Source: a virus. From it: DNA of 36,742 nucleotides. Positions 23,452 to 32,363 of this stretch are shown here, piece by piece. The notes under the pieces were generated by a model. The model ran no database searches, was not told the DNA's origin, and was given only the letters and a program-made list of their open reading frames with translations. The translations under genes and the position numbers were made by a program. Position 1 is the stretch's first letter; each line of letters begins with the position of its first letter. Location: positions 1-36,742 of IMG/VR virus record IMGVR_UViG_3300049259_000398; one strand, 5' to 3'.

Positions 23452-26400
23452 ATGGCTTTGATGGGCGGCAAAGGCGGCGGCAAGAATGCGCTCGCGGCAA
23501 AACCGAATCTGCTCTCCGCGCTCAGGATTCAGACCAGCTCCTATGGGCAGGTGATCCCGATTGTCTACGGACAGAACCGCATTGCCGCACGGCTGATCTG
23601 GGCCGGTGATTTCGCAGCTATCCCGCACACCAGCACAACCAAAGTCGGAGGCAAGGGGCTGGGATCGGGCGGCGGCAATGCTATTTCTAACACCACATAC
23701 ACCTATCAAACTGCCGTAGCCATGGGATTATGCCAGGGGCCAATGCTGAACATTCACAATGTTTGGGACACAAAAGGAAAATTGACGCTAATCACCGCCA
23801 CTGTGCCGTTCACGGTTCCGGGTGGCGGCGGCCCGGTAACGGTCACACCCCCAGGCACCGGAGTATTTCATTCGCACCGGGGCGTAGGACGCGCGGATGC
23901 TTTCAGCTTTTCGCAAACGGACTTCGGTTCCGATGGCTCCGTGCCTTTTTCAGGCACACAGCAGACGCCGATGATGCAAGTGGGCAGTTCACCGGGCGCG
24001 GGACAATTTACGCAATCGAGCGCGGTCTTTACTTTCTCAGCCGCCGATGCCGGCAAGCTGATGACGATCACCTATGTTTACTCGGTCCCGGATTCCAATT
24101 CAAACGGCCAGCCGCAACAGAAGTTGAGCCTTACTCTGTTTCTCGGCTCGCGTCCGCAGACGCCCTGGACTTATCTGACCTCAGCGCATCCGGGGCAGGA
24201 CCTTGGCTATAACGGGATTGCTTACGTTGCCGCGTCCGCCATGGATCTGGGCGAATCCGGAACGCTGCCAAACCTGAGCTTTGAAGTGCTGAGCGCCATC
24301 ACCTTTGGCGCGGGTATTGCCGATGCGGAACCTTCAGTGATCATCGCCGACCTTCTGGCCAATCAGTTTTATGGACTGGCCGGCGTTGTGCCGATCGGCG
24401 ACTTCACGCAATACAAAAATTTCTGCACTACCAATGGCCTGTTCATCTCGCCGGTGCTGGACGCGCAAAAAGACGCCAGCGCCTGGATACAGGAGATTCT
24501 GGACATCACCAACGCCGCTGCTGTCTGGAGTGAAGGCGTTCTGAAGATCATTCCTTATGGCGATACGACGGCCGTCGGCAATGGGGCAACGTTCATTCCC
24601 AACACCGCGCCAATCTACGATTTGACTACTTCTGATCTTCTTACCGCAGTCACCATCAAACGGCCATCTGTGGCAGACGTGATGAATTCGGTTTCGATTG
24701 AATTTGCCAACCGCGCCAATGATTACAACCCAGATGTCGCGGAAGACAAAGACGATGCGATGATTGCGCTATACGGATTGCGCAAGGCTTCGCCGGTTCA
24801 GGCGCATTCCATCACTACCACTAACGTTGCCAAGTATGCGGCCAATCTGCTGCGCAAACGATCAGTGGAAATCCGCGCAACCTATACGTTCTCTCTGGGC
24901 TGGCAATTCAATTTGTTAGAGCCCATGGACCTAGTAACGCTCACGATTCCAGAGCTGGGCTACAACAAGAAGCCGGTTCGGATCACGGCCATGCGGGAAG
25001 ACGATTCAGGCAAGCTGGAAGTGGACTGTGAAGACTTTCCTTGGGGAACGGCGACGCCAACGCTCTATCCGCATCAGGCAGGCTCAGGTTTTATCACGCA
25101 AGCCAATTCGGATCCCGGCGCGGTTTCAACGCCGATTATCTTTGAAGCTAATGACCGTCTGTCGCTTACCGGAAATTATGAAGTGTGGCTTGGCGTCTGC
25201 GGACCAAAGGTAGCAATCACGGCGGCTTCAAACCCGGCATCGCCTTTGCCGATTCAGATTACAGCCGCGAATCACGGCTACAAAACCGACCAGAAGACTA
25301 CCATCTCCGGCGTTCTGGGAAATACGGCAGCCAACGGAACATGGACCGTCACGGTCATTGACTCAAACACTTTCACCTTGAATGGTTCCATCGGTAACGG
25401 GGCTTACACATCGGGCGGGGTAGCCGTGAACCTGGATTACGGCGGGTGCCACGTTTGGATTTCCCCGGACAATCAGAATTATGTTCAGGTGGGAAGCATG
25501 TATGGGCCGTCGCGCATGGGCGTCTTAACCGCGCAACTGGTTTCGTCTGCCGATCCTGATACCACGCACACATTAGCCGTGGATCTGACGCAATCCAGCG
25601 GAGTGCTGAACTCCGGCACGCAGGCCGACTGTGACAACTTCAGAACGCTTTGCTATGTCGATGGCGAGCTGATCAGCTTTGAAGACGCCACGCTTGCCGG
25701 ATCGTTTAAGTATGACTTGGGCGCACACGGCGCGGCGCAAACCGTCACCGGCGCAACAAACGCCAGCCCGATTCAGATTACCGTAGCCAATCACGGCATC
25801 GGCACCGGTGAAACTGTGGGCATTGCCGGGGTTGGTGGAAACACGGCAGCCAATGGAACATGGGTGATCACCGTCACCGGGGCCAACACGTTTACCCTGA
25901 ACGGCAGCACCGGCAACAGCGCTTACACATCCGGTGGGACAGCCGTAGTAGCAGCGCGGCTGCGGCGCGGCGTTTTCGGCTCGCCCATCGGAACGCACAA
26001 CACAAATTCCGTCTTCCTTCGCCTGGATAACGGCGTATTCGTCTGGGAAGCCGATCCCACGCTGGTGGGCTTTCCCGTAGGCATTACCGGCGCAACCAAC
26101 ACCAGCCCCATTTCTGTCACGGCCAACAATCACGGATTTTTTACCGGACAGTCGGTATCAATCTCCGGCGTGCTGGGCAGCACGGCGGCCAACGGGCAAT
26201 GGGTGATCACCGTCACGGGAACCAACACTTTTACCCTGAACGGCAGCGCTGGCAATGGAGCTTACACCTCCGGCGGCGTGGCTACTCCACTGATCTTTTT
26301 CAAGTTCACCAGCTTTAACCGCATGGGCTTGATGGAGCAGTCTTTGGCCAACGCTGCGCCGTACAGCTTCCTTTTCATGGGATTGTTCGGCAACCATGAT

Positions 26401-26811
26401 GAGACGCCGGCGAACAATGCCACCGTCGATTCCACTTTCATCAGCGGAACAGCGGACAACATCAGGATTTACGGCCCAAGCGGCACAACTTCACCTTACA
26501 CGGCATGGAAGATGAAGGACCAGGGCGCAACACGCACCATCCCGGCGCAAACCCTTACTTTGGTCGATGATCTGGGAACCGCGATCCAGATCAGCACGAA
26601 CTATTGGATTTCTTACGACTTCAACGCCGCGACGCACCGAGTCTGGGCCAACTACAACAATTACGTGCAAGCGGTTTATCGCGGGCAGATGCGTCTGGGA
26701 TCCATTCAGCCCACCTGCAACGCTGCCGGCACTGGCGGCGATACCGGCGGCCAGGGCTCAAGCGGCGCCGGCGGCGCAGGATCGGGAAGCCGCAAGCTTC
26801 CACAGATGTAA
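23452..26811 (+). CDS. Large tail tip protein with three FCCH-like repeats
   Basis: Tip/host-contact protein in the position of GTA g15. The product is 1119 aa. Residues 20-110 carry the SYGQVIPIVYGQNRIAARLIW-type N-terminus of tip proteins. Residues 184-211 share a module with the tail tube. Residues 300-560 form the hub-like core (FWLISPVLDAQKDASAW-like through the NLLEPMDLVTLTIPELGYN region). Three copies of a roughly 68-residue beta repeat lie at 589-659, 765-833 and 878-945, each with NHG, TAANG.W, NTFTLNGS and GAYTSGG; proteins with such repeats are often labelled E1 FCCH-like. The tail is Gly/Ser-rich. The repeats may bind receptors or form stalks. Confidence 0.85.
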   Translation: MALMGGKGGGKNALAAKPNLLSALRIQTSSYGQVIPIVYGQNRIAARLIWAGDFAAIPHTSTTKVGGKGLGSGGGNAISNTTYTYQTAVAMGLCQGPMLNIHNVWDTKGKLTLITATVPFTVPGGGGPVTVTPPGTGVFHSHRGVGRADAFSFSQTDFGSDGSVPFSGTQQTPMMQVGSSPGAGQFTQSSAVFTFSAADAGKLMTITYVYSVPDSNSNGQPQQKLSLTLFLGSRPQTPWTYLTSAHPGQDLGYNGIAYVAASAMDLGESGTLPNLSFEVLSAITFGAGIADAEPSVIIADLLANQFYGLAGVVPIGDFTQYKNFCTTNGLFISPVLDAQKDASAWIQEILDITNAAAVWSEGVLKIIPYGDTTAVGNGATFIPNTAPIYDLTTSDLLTAVTIKRPSVADVMNSVSIEFANRANDYNPDVAEDKDDAMIALYGLRKASPVQAHSITTTNVAKYAANLLRKRSVEIRATYTFSLGWQFNLLEPMDLVTLTIPELGYNKKPVRITAMREDDSGKLEVDCEDFPWGTATPTLYPHQAGSGFITQANSDPGAVSTPIIFEANDRLSLTGNYEVWLGVCGPKVAITAASNPASPLPIQITAANHGYKTDQKTTISGVLGNTAANGTWTVTVIDSNTFTLNGSIGNGAYTSGGVAVNLDYGGCHVWISPDNQNYVQVGSMYGPSRMGVLTAQLVSSADPDTTHTLAVDLTQSSGVLNSGTQADCDNFRTLCYVDGELISFEDATLAGSFKYDLGAHGAAQTVTGATNASPIQITVANHGIGTGETVGIAGVGGNTAANGTWVITVTGANTFTLNGSTGNSAYTSGGTAVVAARLRRGVFGSPIGTHNTNSVFLRLDNGVFVWEADPTLVGFPVGITGATNTSPISVTANNHGFFTGQSVSISGVLGSTAANGQWVITVTGTNTFTLNGSAGNGAYTSGGVATPLIFFKFTSFNRMGLMEQSLANAAPYSFLFMGLFGNHDETPANNATVDSTFISGTADNIRIYGPSGTTSPYTAWKMKDQGATRTIPAQTLTLVDDLGTAIQISTNYWISYDFNAATHRVWANYNNYVQAVYRGQMRLGSIQPTCNAAGTGGDTGGQGSSGAGGAGSGSRKLPQM

Positions 26812-26818
26812 ACATCTC

Positions 26819-26991
26819 GCCGCAGATTACGCAGATAAAACCTCATCTGAATTTGGTTCGGATTTGCGCTCATCAGCGCAAATCAGCGGCTATTCTCGAC
26901 ATCCGCTGCTCTGTCGCAAACACACGGATTTTAGCCGCGTATCAGCCAATTAATCCGAATTGGATTCGTGTTTATTCGCGAAATTCGCAGC
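26819..26991 (+). repeat. Interspersed palindromic repeats between tail genes
   Basis: The 204-base gap after the tip gene holds no gene. It carries GCCGCAGATTACGCAGAT (about 26820), a local hairpin (TTTGCGCTCATCAGCGCAAA near 26868) and a segment at 26963-26991 that matches 31914-31942 at 25 of 29 positions. These look like genome-wide intergenic repeats. Confidence 0.75.
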
Positions 26992-27015
26992 TTGCTTTTG
27001 ACTTTGGAGATTTCC

Positions 27016-28833
27016 ATGAAAAAACTTTTGCTTTTCTCTGTGTTCCTCTGTGTCCTCTGTGGTGAAGGCTTTTGCCAGAATCTCACCACGGTCTCCGCTT
27101 CCAACATCACCGATATCAACGGTGCCAAGCTGGCGGCGGGACAGCTCTGCTTTCTGATTACAGACCAGCAGGACAACCCGATTTCGGTTTCCATCGGCGG
27201 CGGCGGACAGGCCTTGAAACGCGGATACTGCTCTGGTATCACCGCCGGAGTCGTTACATCGTTTACCGTGCCCAATCCTTCAGCCACATCGCCCACGGGC
27301 ATTTACTACCGTGTAACGGTGAGAGACTCCAGCACCGGGCAGGAAGTTCTCAGATATCCGCTGGTAAGCTTTACCGGGGCAACCTTCAACTTTGATAACT
27401 ATGCTCCCACAAATCTTTTTGCCGGAGCGCCGCTGAGCGGAACCCTAGTAAACGGAAACCTGAGCGGCAACGGCAATGCCACGTTTACCGGGACCGTGAC
27501 AGGATCAAACATTCCGGGGAACATCCTGCAGCAGATATTCAGTTCAGGCGTAGGACAGACACAGCGCACGTCTTTCAATATGATGGCCGGGCTCGCTTGC
27601 TCTGACAATGCCGGAACGTCACGAACGGATTGCCGCCTGGGAACGCTTACCACGGTAGCATTCTCAGCCACACCCGCATTCGATGCATCCACTGCGGCCA
27701 GCTTCAAACTTACGCTTACCGGTAACGTCGCCAGCTCAACACTAAGCAATGCTGTAGCGGGTGAGCCAATCAGCTTTGAAATCTGCCAGGACGGAACTGG
27801 CGGTCGCATGTTTGTTCCGCCAGCCAATGTCTTGAATATGGGGACGATTGTGAGCACGGCAAGCGCTTGTAGTACGCAGGAATTCTGGTTTGATGGATCG
27901 AACGCGGTTTCGTCCGGGCCGATGCAGAGTAGTGGCGGATCGATCATTCCAGGCACTCTGTCCGTGGCAGGAACTTCAACGCTGGCCAATGTGAACCTGG
28001 GCGCGGCGAATACGCTGGGTGTGGCAACGATTAAACAAGTTTCCCCGACGACCGCATTTAACATTACAGACAACCTGGGCGTAAGCCATTTCTTTATTTC
28101 AAATTCCTCGCCTTATACGAACACGTTCGTGCAGGGCAATGGCACAGGCAGTGTATTTCTCGGCAGCACTGCCAAAGCATTTGTCTCCGATACTACCGGC
28201 GCCCTCACTACCGCTGGCGGCATCATCCTCCAGACCACGGCGCAAACGCTTCCGGCGAATATTACCAATGACACGGCAGGCGGAATCCTCTTCACGAACA
28301 ATGCTGGCAGCTCAATGCAATTCGGCAATGTTGGCACACTCTTCTTGAATAGTCCTCAGGGCATCCGGTGGACGGGGGCGACATCGGGCAATACGTTCGT
28401 TCAGGCATCAGCAGTTGCAGGGACGGGCATCCTCACTTTACCTGCGACTGTAACCGATACTCTGGTGGCAAGAACCACGGTTGACACGCTGACGAACAAA
28501 ACTTTGACCTCGCCCATTATTACCAGCCCGACCATCAATACCGGCGTAAGCTCGGGAAGCGGAGTCAAGCATCAGAGATTCGGTGCTTCATGCACCACTG
28601 GTGCGGGGATTGGCGCGGCCTGCAACAGCACCTATACCTGGACCACTCCCTTTGCGGATGCAAATTATTCTGTGGTCTGTACTGGGGACAGTCGTGCCGG
28701 AGGCGCTTTGGGTATACCTGTGGTCATCAACACCAATAGTATTGGTCCATCAACATTTTTCTTAAGCATCGCTGCATTCAGCGCTACTGCCGCACAGTTT
28801 CCAGCAGTCGATTGCATCGCGTTTCATGATTGA
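27016..28833 (+). CDS. Fibre-like protein with a signal peptide
   Basis: The ATG at 27016 follows TTGGAG at 27005-27010. Residues 1-20 (MKKLLLFSVFLCVLC..) form a signal peptide or lipoprotein-like leader, unusual for a tail protein. The body (605 aa total) is Thr/Ser/Gly-rich and beta-structured. Residues about 490-515 hold TVDTLTNKTLTSPIITSP, a stalk motif common in tail fibres and collar proteins. The C-terminal 70 residues have three Cys and look like a small head domain. The leader is encoded by an interspersed repeat (27035-27068). Either the leader was acquired later and the product is exported to the host surface, or it is a virion fibre with a non-functional leader. Confidence 0.72.
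   Translation: MKKLLLFSVFLCVLCGEGFCQNLTTVSASNITDINGAKLAAGQLCFLITDQQDNPISVSIGGGGQALKRGYCSGITAGVVTSFTVPNPSATSPTGIYYRVTVRDSSTGQEVLRYPLVSFTGATFNFDNYAPTNLFAGAPLSGTLVNGNLSGNGNATFTGTVTGSNIPGNILQQIFSSGVGQTQRTSFNMMAGLACSDNAGTSRTDCRLGTLTTVAFSATPAFDASTAASFKLTLTGNVASSTLSNAVAGEPISFEICQDGTGGRMFVPPANVLNMGTIVSTASACSTQEFWFDGSNAVSSGPMQSSGGSIIPGTLSVAGTSTLANVNLGAANTLGVATIKQVSPTTAFNITDNLGVSHFFISNSSPYTNTFVQGNGTGSVFLGSTAKAFVSDTTGALTTAGGIILQTTAQTLPANITNDTAGGILFTNNAGSSMQFGNVGTLFLNSPQGIRWTGATSGNTFVQASAVAGTGILTLPATVTDTLVARTTVDTLTNKTLTSPIITSPTINTGVSSGSGVKHQRFGASCTTGAGIGAACNSTYTWTTPFADANYSVVCTGDSRAGGALGIPVVINTNSIGPSTFFLSIAAFSATAAQFPAVDCIAFHD
27035..27068 (-). repeat. Interspersed repeat arm inside the leader codons
   Basis: Read on the minus strand, this segment contains CCACAGAGGACACAGAGG and matches the arm at 21961-21991 apart from a 1-base indel and few substitutions. 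On the plus strand it encodes FSVFLCVLCGEG, the hydrophobic core of the signal peptide. Confidence 0.8.
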
Positions 28834-28854
28834 GAATAAGAATATTACCTTAAG

Positions 28855-29610
28855 CTAGAAACCGTTCGCAAGTACGGCGTGACAATCCAATGTCATTAAA
28901 TCCTGCTCAGGCATTGCTCTGAATGGGGAGGACATTTTGTTTTGCGCTGTGGGTATAGATGGCCAACAATTACGGTGTCTGACGGACACCACGAAGTGTT
29001 GTTCGAGCAACGCTTGCATCTTTGCCCAGGGAATCCGGTTTGTATAAAAACCGGATTTAGCCATGAAGTCACTTTCCCATATTCGTTCCGAGAATCGAAG
29101 ATTATTCAACGCATACTGAAGATGGTCTCGGAAATCGATTTGATGAGAGCCGATCCCGTGCGGTTTAAGAACGCGCTTCATCTCCATCACGAGGGGGAGA
29201 AATTCTTTCAACCGAATGTGCTCAAGCACCGCATTCGAAAAAAGAAAATCCACAGAAGCATCAGGAACTTCACGAAATGACTTAAGCCCTTCCGTCAGGT
29301 AAACGGTGTTAGGGAAGGGCTCAACGTCAGCAATGGGTTCTGAATCGATCAGCCATGTTTTCGTGGCGCGGAGTTCGTTAGCATACTTACCTGTCAACAG
29401 GCCATTGCCCGGACCAATTTCAAGGACCGTTTTGTTGCTGAGGTCAGAAAACCCAGTTGCACCAAAATGCTTATCAAAAACCGACCTAGCATACTGGTCG
29501 CTATCCATTCCACCGGCGCGGAACAAATGAAGCTTTTGCCAAGCCTTACCACCTACTGGCAGCCGGGATAGCACAAGCTTAGCGGGAATTTTTATATACC
29601 ACGGAATCAT
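28855..29610 (-). CDS. Class I SAM-dependent methyltransferase 1
   Basis: Transfers a methyl group from S-adenosylmethionine to an unknown acceptor. The product is 251 aa. SAM-binding motif I is TVLEIGPGNG (residues 61-70), the acidic motif II is LIDSEP (87-92), and SNAVLEHI (125-132) is the post-motif signature of the Methyltransf_11/23 group. GGAGAT lies upstream of the ATG. Last gene of the minus-strand cassette and convergent with the fibre gene (22-base gap). Relatives are frequent in O-antigen and exopolysaccharide clusters, so a glycan acceptor is inferred. Confidence 0.85.
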   Translation of the reverse strand: MIPWYIKIPAKLVLSRLPVGGKAWQKLHLFRAGGMDSDQYARSVFDKHFGATGFSDLSNKTVLEIGPGNGLLTGKYANELRATKTWLIDSEPIADVEPFPNTVYLTEGLKSFREVPDASVDFLFSNAVLEHIRLKEFLPLVMEMKRVLKPHGIGSHQIDFRDHLQYALNNLRFSERIWESDFMAKSGFYTNRIPWAKMQALLEQHFVVSVRHRNCWPSIPTAQNKMSSPFRAMPEQDLMTLDCHAVLANGF

Positions 29611-29735
29611 ATTTGTTGAGATCTCCCGAAGGATGGCGCCAACTCCTAAATCATGGGCGTGCGAAAAAATAGAACATTAAGCGTTGGGTTGATTGTGAAA
29701 CTATTTTACACCGATCACGTGATTTGCTCGCCGAT

Positions 29736-30566
29736 CTAGCTGCTCTTGAATCCGACAGCAACCCAATATGGTGTGCCGTCGCGGAAAGAGATGTTGAATA
29801 GTCCGGCACCTTTCATCATTGCTTCGATTTCGGGGCGGGCAAAGCGCTTTTCGAGTTTGGTGCCAAACCTGTCCAGAGCGTCATTTCGCAGAATGTAAAA
29901 GGACTTGTCGCGATAATAGCTGAGAGGCACAGCGGATACATTAATGCCAAGCTTCTCCAGCAGCCCGGCAAGCCTCGCCGCTGGCCAGTAAATCAGCGCG
30001 GCGATGATTTCACAGATAAAGGACTTCAGGCGAAACGGAAGGGCACTGATGAAGATGCGCGGAACATTGCTTAACCTCCAGATTAGACGGAACCACGCCG
30101 GTCGATTCTCCAGGCGGTAATAAAGATAGAGCAAGAATGGCGCGCCAACTTTGAGTTTGTGAACGATGTGGCGCAAGGATTGCGCTGTGTTGGTAACGTG
30201 ATGGAGAACGCCAAGGCAATAACCAAAATCCAATGAAGCATCAGGGATTGAGATCGAGTCAGCAGGTTCCATCAGGAAAGAGCAGTTATGATATGCGGAC
30301 AGTTTCTGTTCAGCCACTGCCAGCGCTTTCTCACTGGGGTCAATGCAGTAAAGATGTCCAACCCGGGGAGCGACAAAAAAAGCAAATCGGCCTGATCCGC
30401 AGCCCACGTCACAGCCAGTCGCATTCGGTGGAAGAGCTGACCAGGGAAAGATGGAGAAGTACTCGCTGAACATGAGTCGCTGATCGTCAGTGATCTCATT
30501 TTTGAACTTGTCCCATTCATTGCCGAAAGAGGAAACAACGCTATTTTGTAGACGATCTTCTTTCAT
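29736..30566 (-). CDS. Class I SAM-dependent methyltransferase 2
   Basis: The product is 276 aa. Motif I is CDVGCGSGR (residues 52-60), acidic YCIDPS (73-78), and GVLHHV (119-124). The C-terminal half is unusual: PAWFRLIWRLS, then a hydrophobic LKSFICEIIAALIYWPAARL segment and PLSYYRDKSFYILRNDALDR, a pattern I recall from methyltransferases in O-antigen clusters. The hydrophobic part suggests association with the membrane and a lipid-linked glycan. Its start overlaps the upstream small membrane-protein gene by 26 bases. Confidence 0.85.
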   Translation of the reverse strand: MKEDRLQNSVVSSFGNEWDKFKNEITDDQRLMFSEYFSIFPWSALPPNATGCDVGCGSGRFAFFVAPRVGHLYCIDPSEKALAVAEQKLSAYHNCSFLMEPADSISIPDASLDFGYCLGVLHHVTNTAQSLRHIVHKLKVGAPFLLYLYYRLENRPAWFRLIWRLSNVPRIFISALPFRLKSFICEIIAALIYWPAARLAGLLEKLGINVSAVPLSYYRDKSFYILRNDALDRFGTKLEKRFARPEIEAMMKGAGLFNISFRDGTPYWVAVGFKSS

Positions 30567-30744
30567 TGACTCCGGCCGTAAAGGCGTACAGGATAGCGCA
30601 GGTTGCGAGAAAGTACCAACCCACTAGAAAAGCCGAATCGTATAACCCGCGAAGTAGCCGATGGCGGCTGTCTTCTGGCGCGTTACCACCGATTTTGTCA
30701 TATAGGTATGCAATGACTTTCATGCTTTTATTCAGAGTACACAT
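30541..30744 (-). CDS. Small inner-membrane protein (67 aa)
   Basis: Encodes one clear membrane helix (SAFLVGWYFLATCAILYAF, residues about 37-55) with a charged N-terminal half and basic tail. The ATG at 30723 (MKVIAYLYD) is an alternative start. It lies between methyltransferases 3 and 2 and overlaps the latter by 26 bases, so it belongs to their operon. Function unknown; possibly an accessory subunit tying the enzymes to the membrane. Confidence 0.5.
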   Translation of the reverse strand: MCTLNKSMKVIAYLYDKIGGNAPEDSRHRLLRGLYDSAFLVGWYFLATCAILYAFTAGVNERRSSTK

Positions 30745-30760
30745 TCTACTTTAAGGGACG

Positions 30761-31591
30761 CTACAAATGGAAGATGCACGGGCGGGTAGTCCGCTCAAAA
30801 ACATATTCATTCATCCGGATGATCCGGCCAAACGGATGCAGGGCTTTCAAGGCAAAGCCTCGTTTCTGATAGAAGCAAATAACGTCCGTGGGCTTGGCAA
30901 ATTCAAAAGGATAGCCGCCGGCCCAATCCACGATGTCGTGCCAGGCCGACATGCCGCGTTTTACTTTCCAGTTCTTCCAATCCGAGATGACGCGATGCGG
31001 GGACAGTAATAATTTTGGGAGCCAAAGAGTTATTAATGACGCAAGCGTGACGGCGGGACGAGACCACGGGTGAGCGACATAAGATCGCTTCAGGAACTGC
31101 CAGAGCCGGCTGACAGCGCCCTGATCAGCATAGAGGCAGATTATAAGATGCTCTTTCGCTGGAATGGTGATGAGATCCAGGCTCTTCCACATTGCACCGG
31201 TATGGTGGAGCACGCCCCAGGAATAAACAACCTCAAACTGTCCGAGCGAGCGCAGATATTGCTCGTCCAGGGCTGATCCCGCTTCAATCTGCCAGTTGGA
31301 CATTGGTGCAAAGCGCCGTTTCATCTCGGCGGTACAGGCCACGCTTTTCGGATCGTAATCAAAGGACACGACGCGGGCCGCGCCGAGGTGCACGGCGGCA
31401 AGGGAATGAATGCCGCTGCCGGACCCGGCATCAAGGAAAGATTTTCCGCTGATGTCACCCGCCATTTCAGCAAGACGGGCACTCGCCTGCGCTATACGGT
31501 CTTCATCGACCAGCGAAAGAAAATTGGTCCAGTTCTCGCCGAATTCAAAGCGGGCCGTTGCCTGTTGTTCGGGGCCGGTCATGCGAAACAT
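30761..31591 (-). CDS. Class I SAM-dependent methyltransferase 3
   Basis: I chose the ATG at 31591 (276 aa). A longer frame from 31678 would overlap the divergent plus-strand gene. Motif I is FLDAGSGSGIHS (residues 52-63), acidic SFDYDP (76-81), and SWGVLHHTG (124-132). The C-terminal WHDIVDWAGGYPFEFAKP and FYQKRGFALKAL stretch is characteristic of methyltransferases in polysaccharide clusters. It is the first gene of the minus-strand cassette, and its promoter should lie in the 75-base divergent gap. Confidence 0.86.
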   Translation of the reverse strand: MFRMTGPEQQATARFEFGENWTNFLSLVDEDRIAQASARLAEMAGDISGKSFLDAGSGSGIHSLAAVHLGAARVVSFDYDPKSVACTAEMKRRFAPMSNWQIEAGSALDEQYLRSLGQFEVVYSWGVLHHTGAMWKSLDLITIPAKEHLIICLYADQGAVSRLWQFLKRSYVAHPWSRPAVTLASLITLWLPKLLLSPHRVISDWKNWKVKRGMSAWHDIVDWAGGYPFEFAKPTDVICFYQKRGFALKALHPFGRIIRMNEYVFERTTRPCIFHL

Positions 31592-31666
31592 CCTATCACC
31601 GCCCTTGTTTGCTAAAGGGTGACAGCTTTTACCTGCGTGCGTCATTTTTTTCAGGAGAGAAACCCG

Positions 31667-31831
31667 ATGCAAATTCATTTTTCAGATTTTGTTACCGTAG
31701 CGAACCTGCTGGTGCTGCTGGGGATTTATCGCAAGATGTCGATCATCGTGTACCAGCACAAGCTGATGTGGACGGACTTTGCCGAGCGTAAGGGCATCAG
31801 CGCGAATGGAAAGCACGCAGCCAGTGTTTAG
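31667..31831 (+). CDS. Small membrane protein, lysis-region (54 aa)
   Basis: The ATG at 31667 follows AGGAG at 31653-31657. One membrane helix spans about residues 8-23 (FVTVANLLVLLGIY), followed by a charged amphipathic part with RKMSIIVYQHKLMW. Small single-helix proteins near phage endolysins are often holin or antiholin accessories, but no signature proves it. It is divergent from the methyltransferase cassette and begins the plus-strand lysis segment. Confidence 0.6.
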   Translation: MQIHFSDFVTVANLLVLLGIYRKMSIIVYQHKLMWTDFAERKGISANGKHAASV

Positions 31832-31860
31832 TCCGGCAGTCCGCCGACGATCAAAATCAA

Positions 31861-31942
31861 TTTAGCCGCGAATCAATACGAAAATCCGCGAATGGAAATC
31901 CTTTTCAGATTCTGATTCGTGTTCATTCGGGCAATTCGCGGC
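31861..31942 (+). repeat. Palindromic TTTAGCCGCGAATC repeat element
   Basis: TTTAGCCGCGAATCAATACG at 31861 and the segment ending GCAATTCGCGGCC at 31943 form imperfect inverted arms. The right arm (31914-31942) matches 26963-26991 at 25 of 29 positions. It fills the gap before the HNH gene. Confidence 0.8.
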
Positions 31943-31958
31943 CTTCAGGTGAATCCCA

Positions 31959-32363
31959 ATGAAACTTACTCCAAGAGAAAGATTTTTGGCGAAGGTCTGT
32001 CCGGAGCCGGGCAGCGGTTGCTGGCTGTGGCGGGGAATGGTGGTTGCCAGCGGTTACGGAATGGTGCGCTTTGAGCGAAAGATGTATCCAGCGCATCGGC
32101 TGGCATGGAAGCTCTTTCGTGGCGAGATTGCGCCCGGGCTGGTTGTCTGCCACAAGTGCGACGTGCGGACCTGCGTGAATCCTGAACATCTATTCGTGGG
32201 AACGATGGCGGACAACATACGAGACATGAAAGAGAAGGGCAGGAGTCCGCACGGTGACCAACACAGCCGGTCAAAGCTGACAGCCAAGCAGGTAAGCAGG
32301 ATCAAAGCGATGCTGGCGCAAGGGCACATGCGCGTGAGCGAGGTTGCACGCGCTTTGGCATGA
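31959..32363 (+). CDS. HNH endonuclease, C-terminally frameshifted
   Basis: Homing-type HNH nuclease of 134 aa as read. The nuclease core is [20 protein letters not shown] (residues 63-82): C64, H65, C67, C72, N74, H77, followed by [15 protein letters not shown]-binding helix-turn-helix begins at [15 protein letters not shown] but stops at RALA. One missing base near 32352-32353 explains the early TGA, because the next frame continues the motif (see remnant). The core may still cut or bind DNA with reduced specificity. It is a selfish insertion in the lysis segment, flanked upstream by repeats. Confidence 0.82.
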   Translation: MKLTPRERFLAKVCPEPGSGCWLWRGMVVASGYGMVRFERKMYPAHRLAWKLFRGEIAPGLVVCHKCDVRTCVNPEHLFVGTMADNIRDMKEKGRSPHGDQHSRSKLTAKQVSRIKAMLAQGHMRVSEVARALA

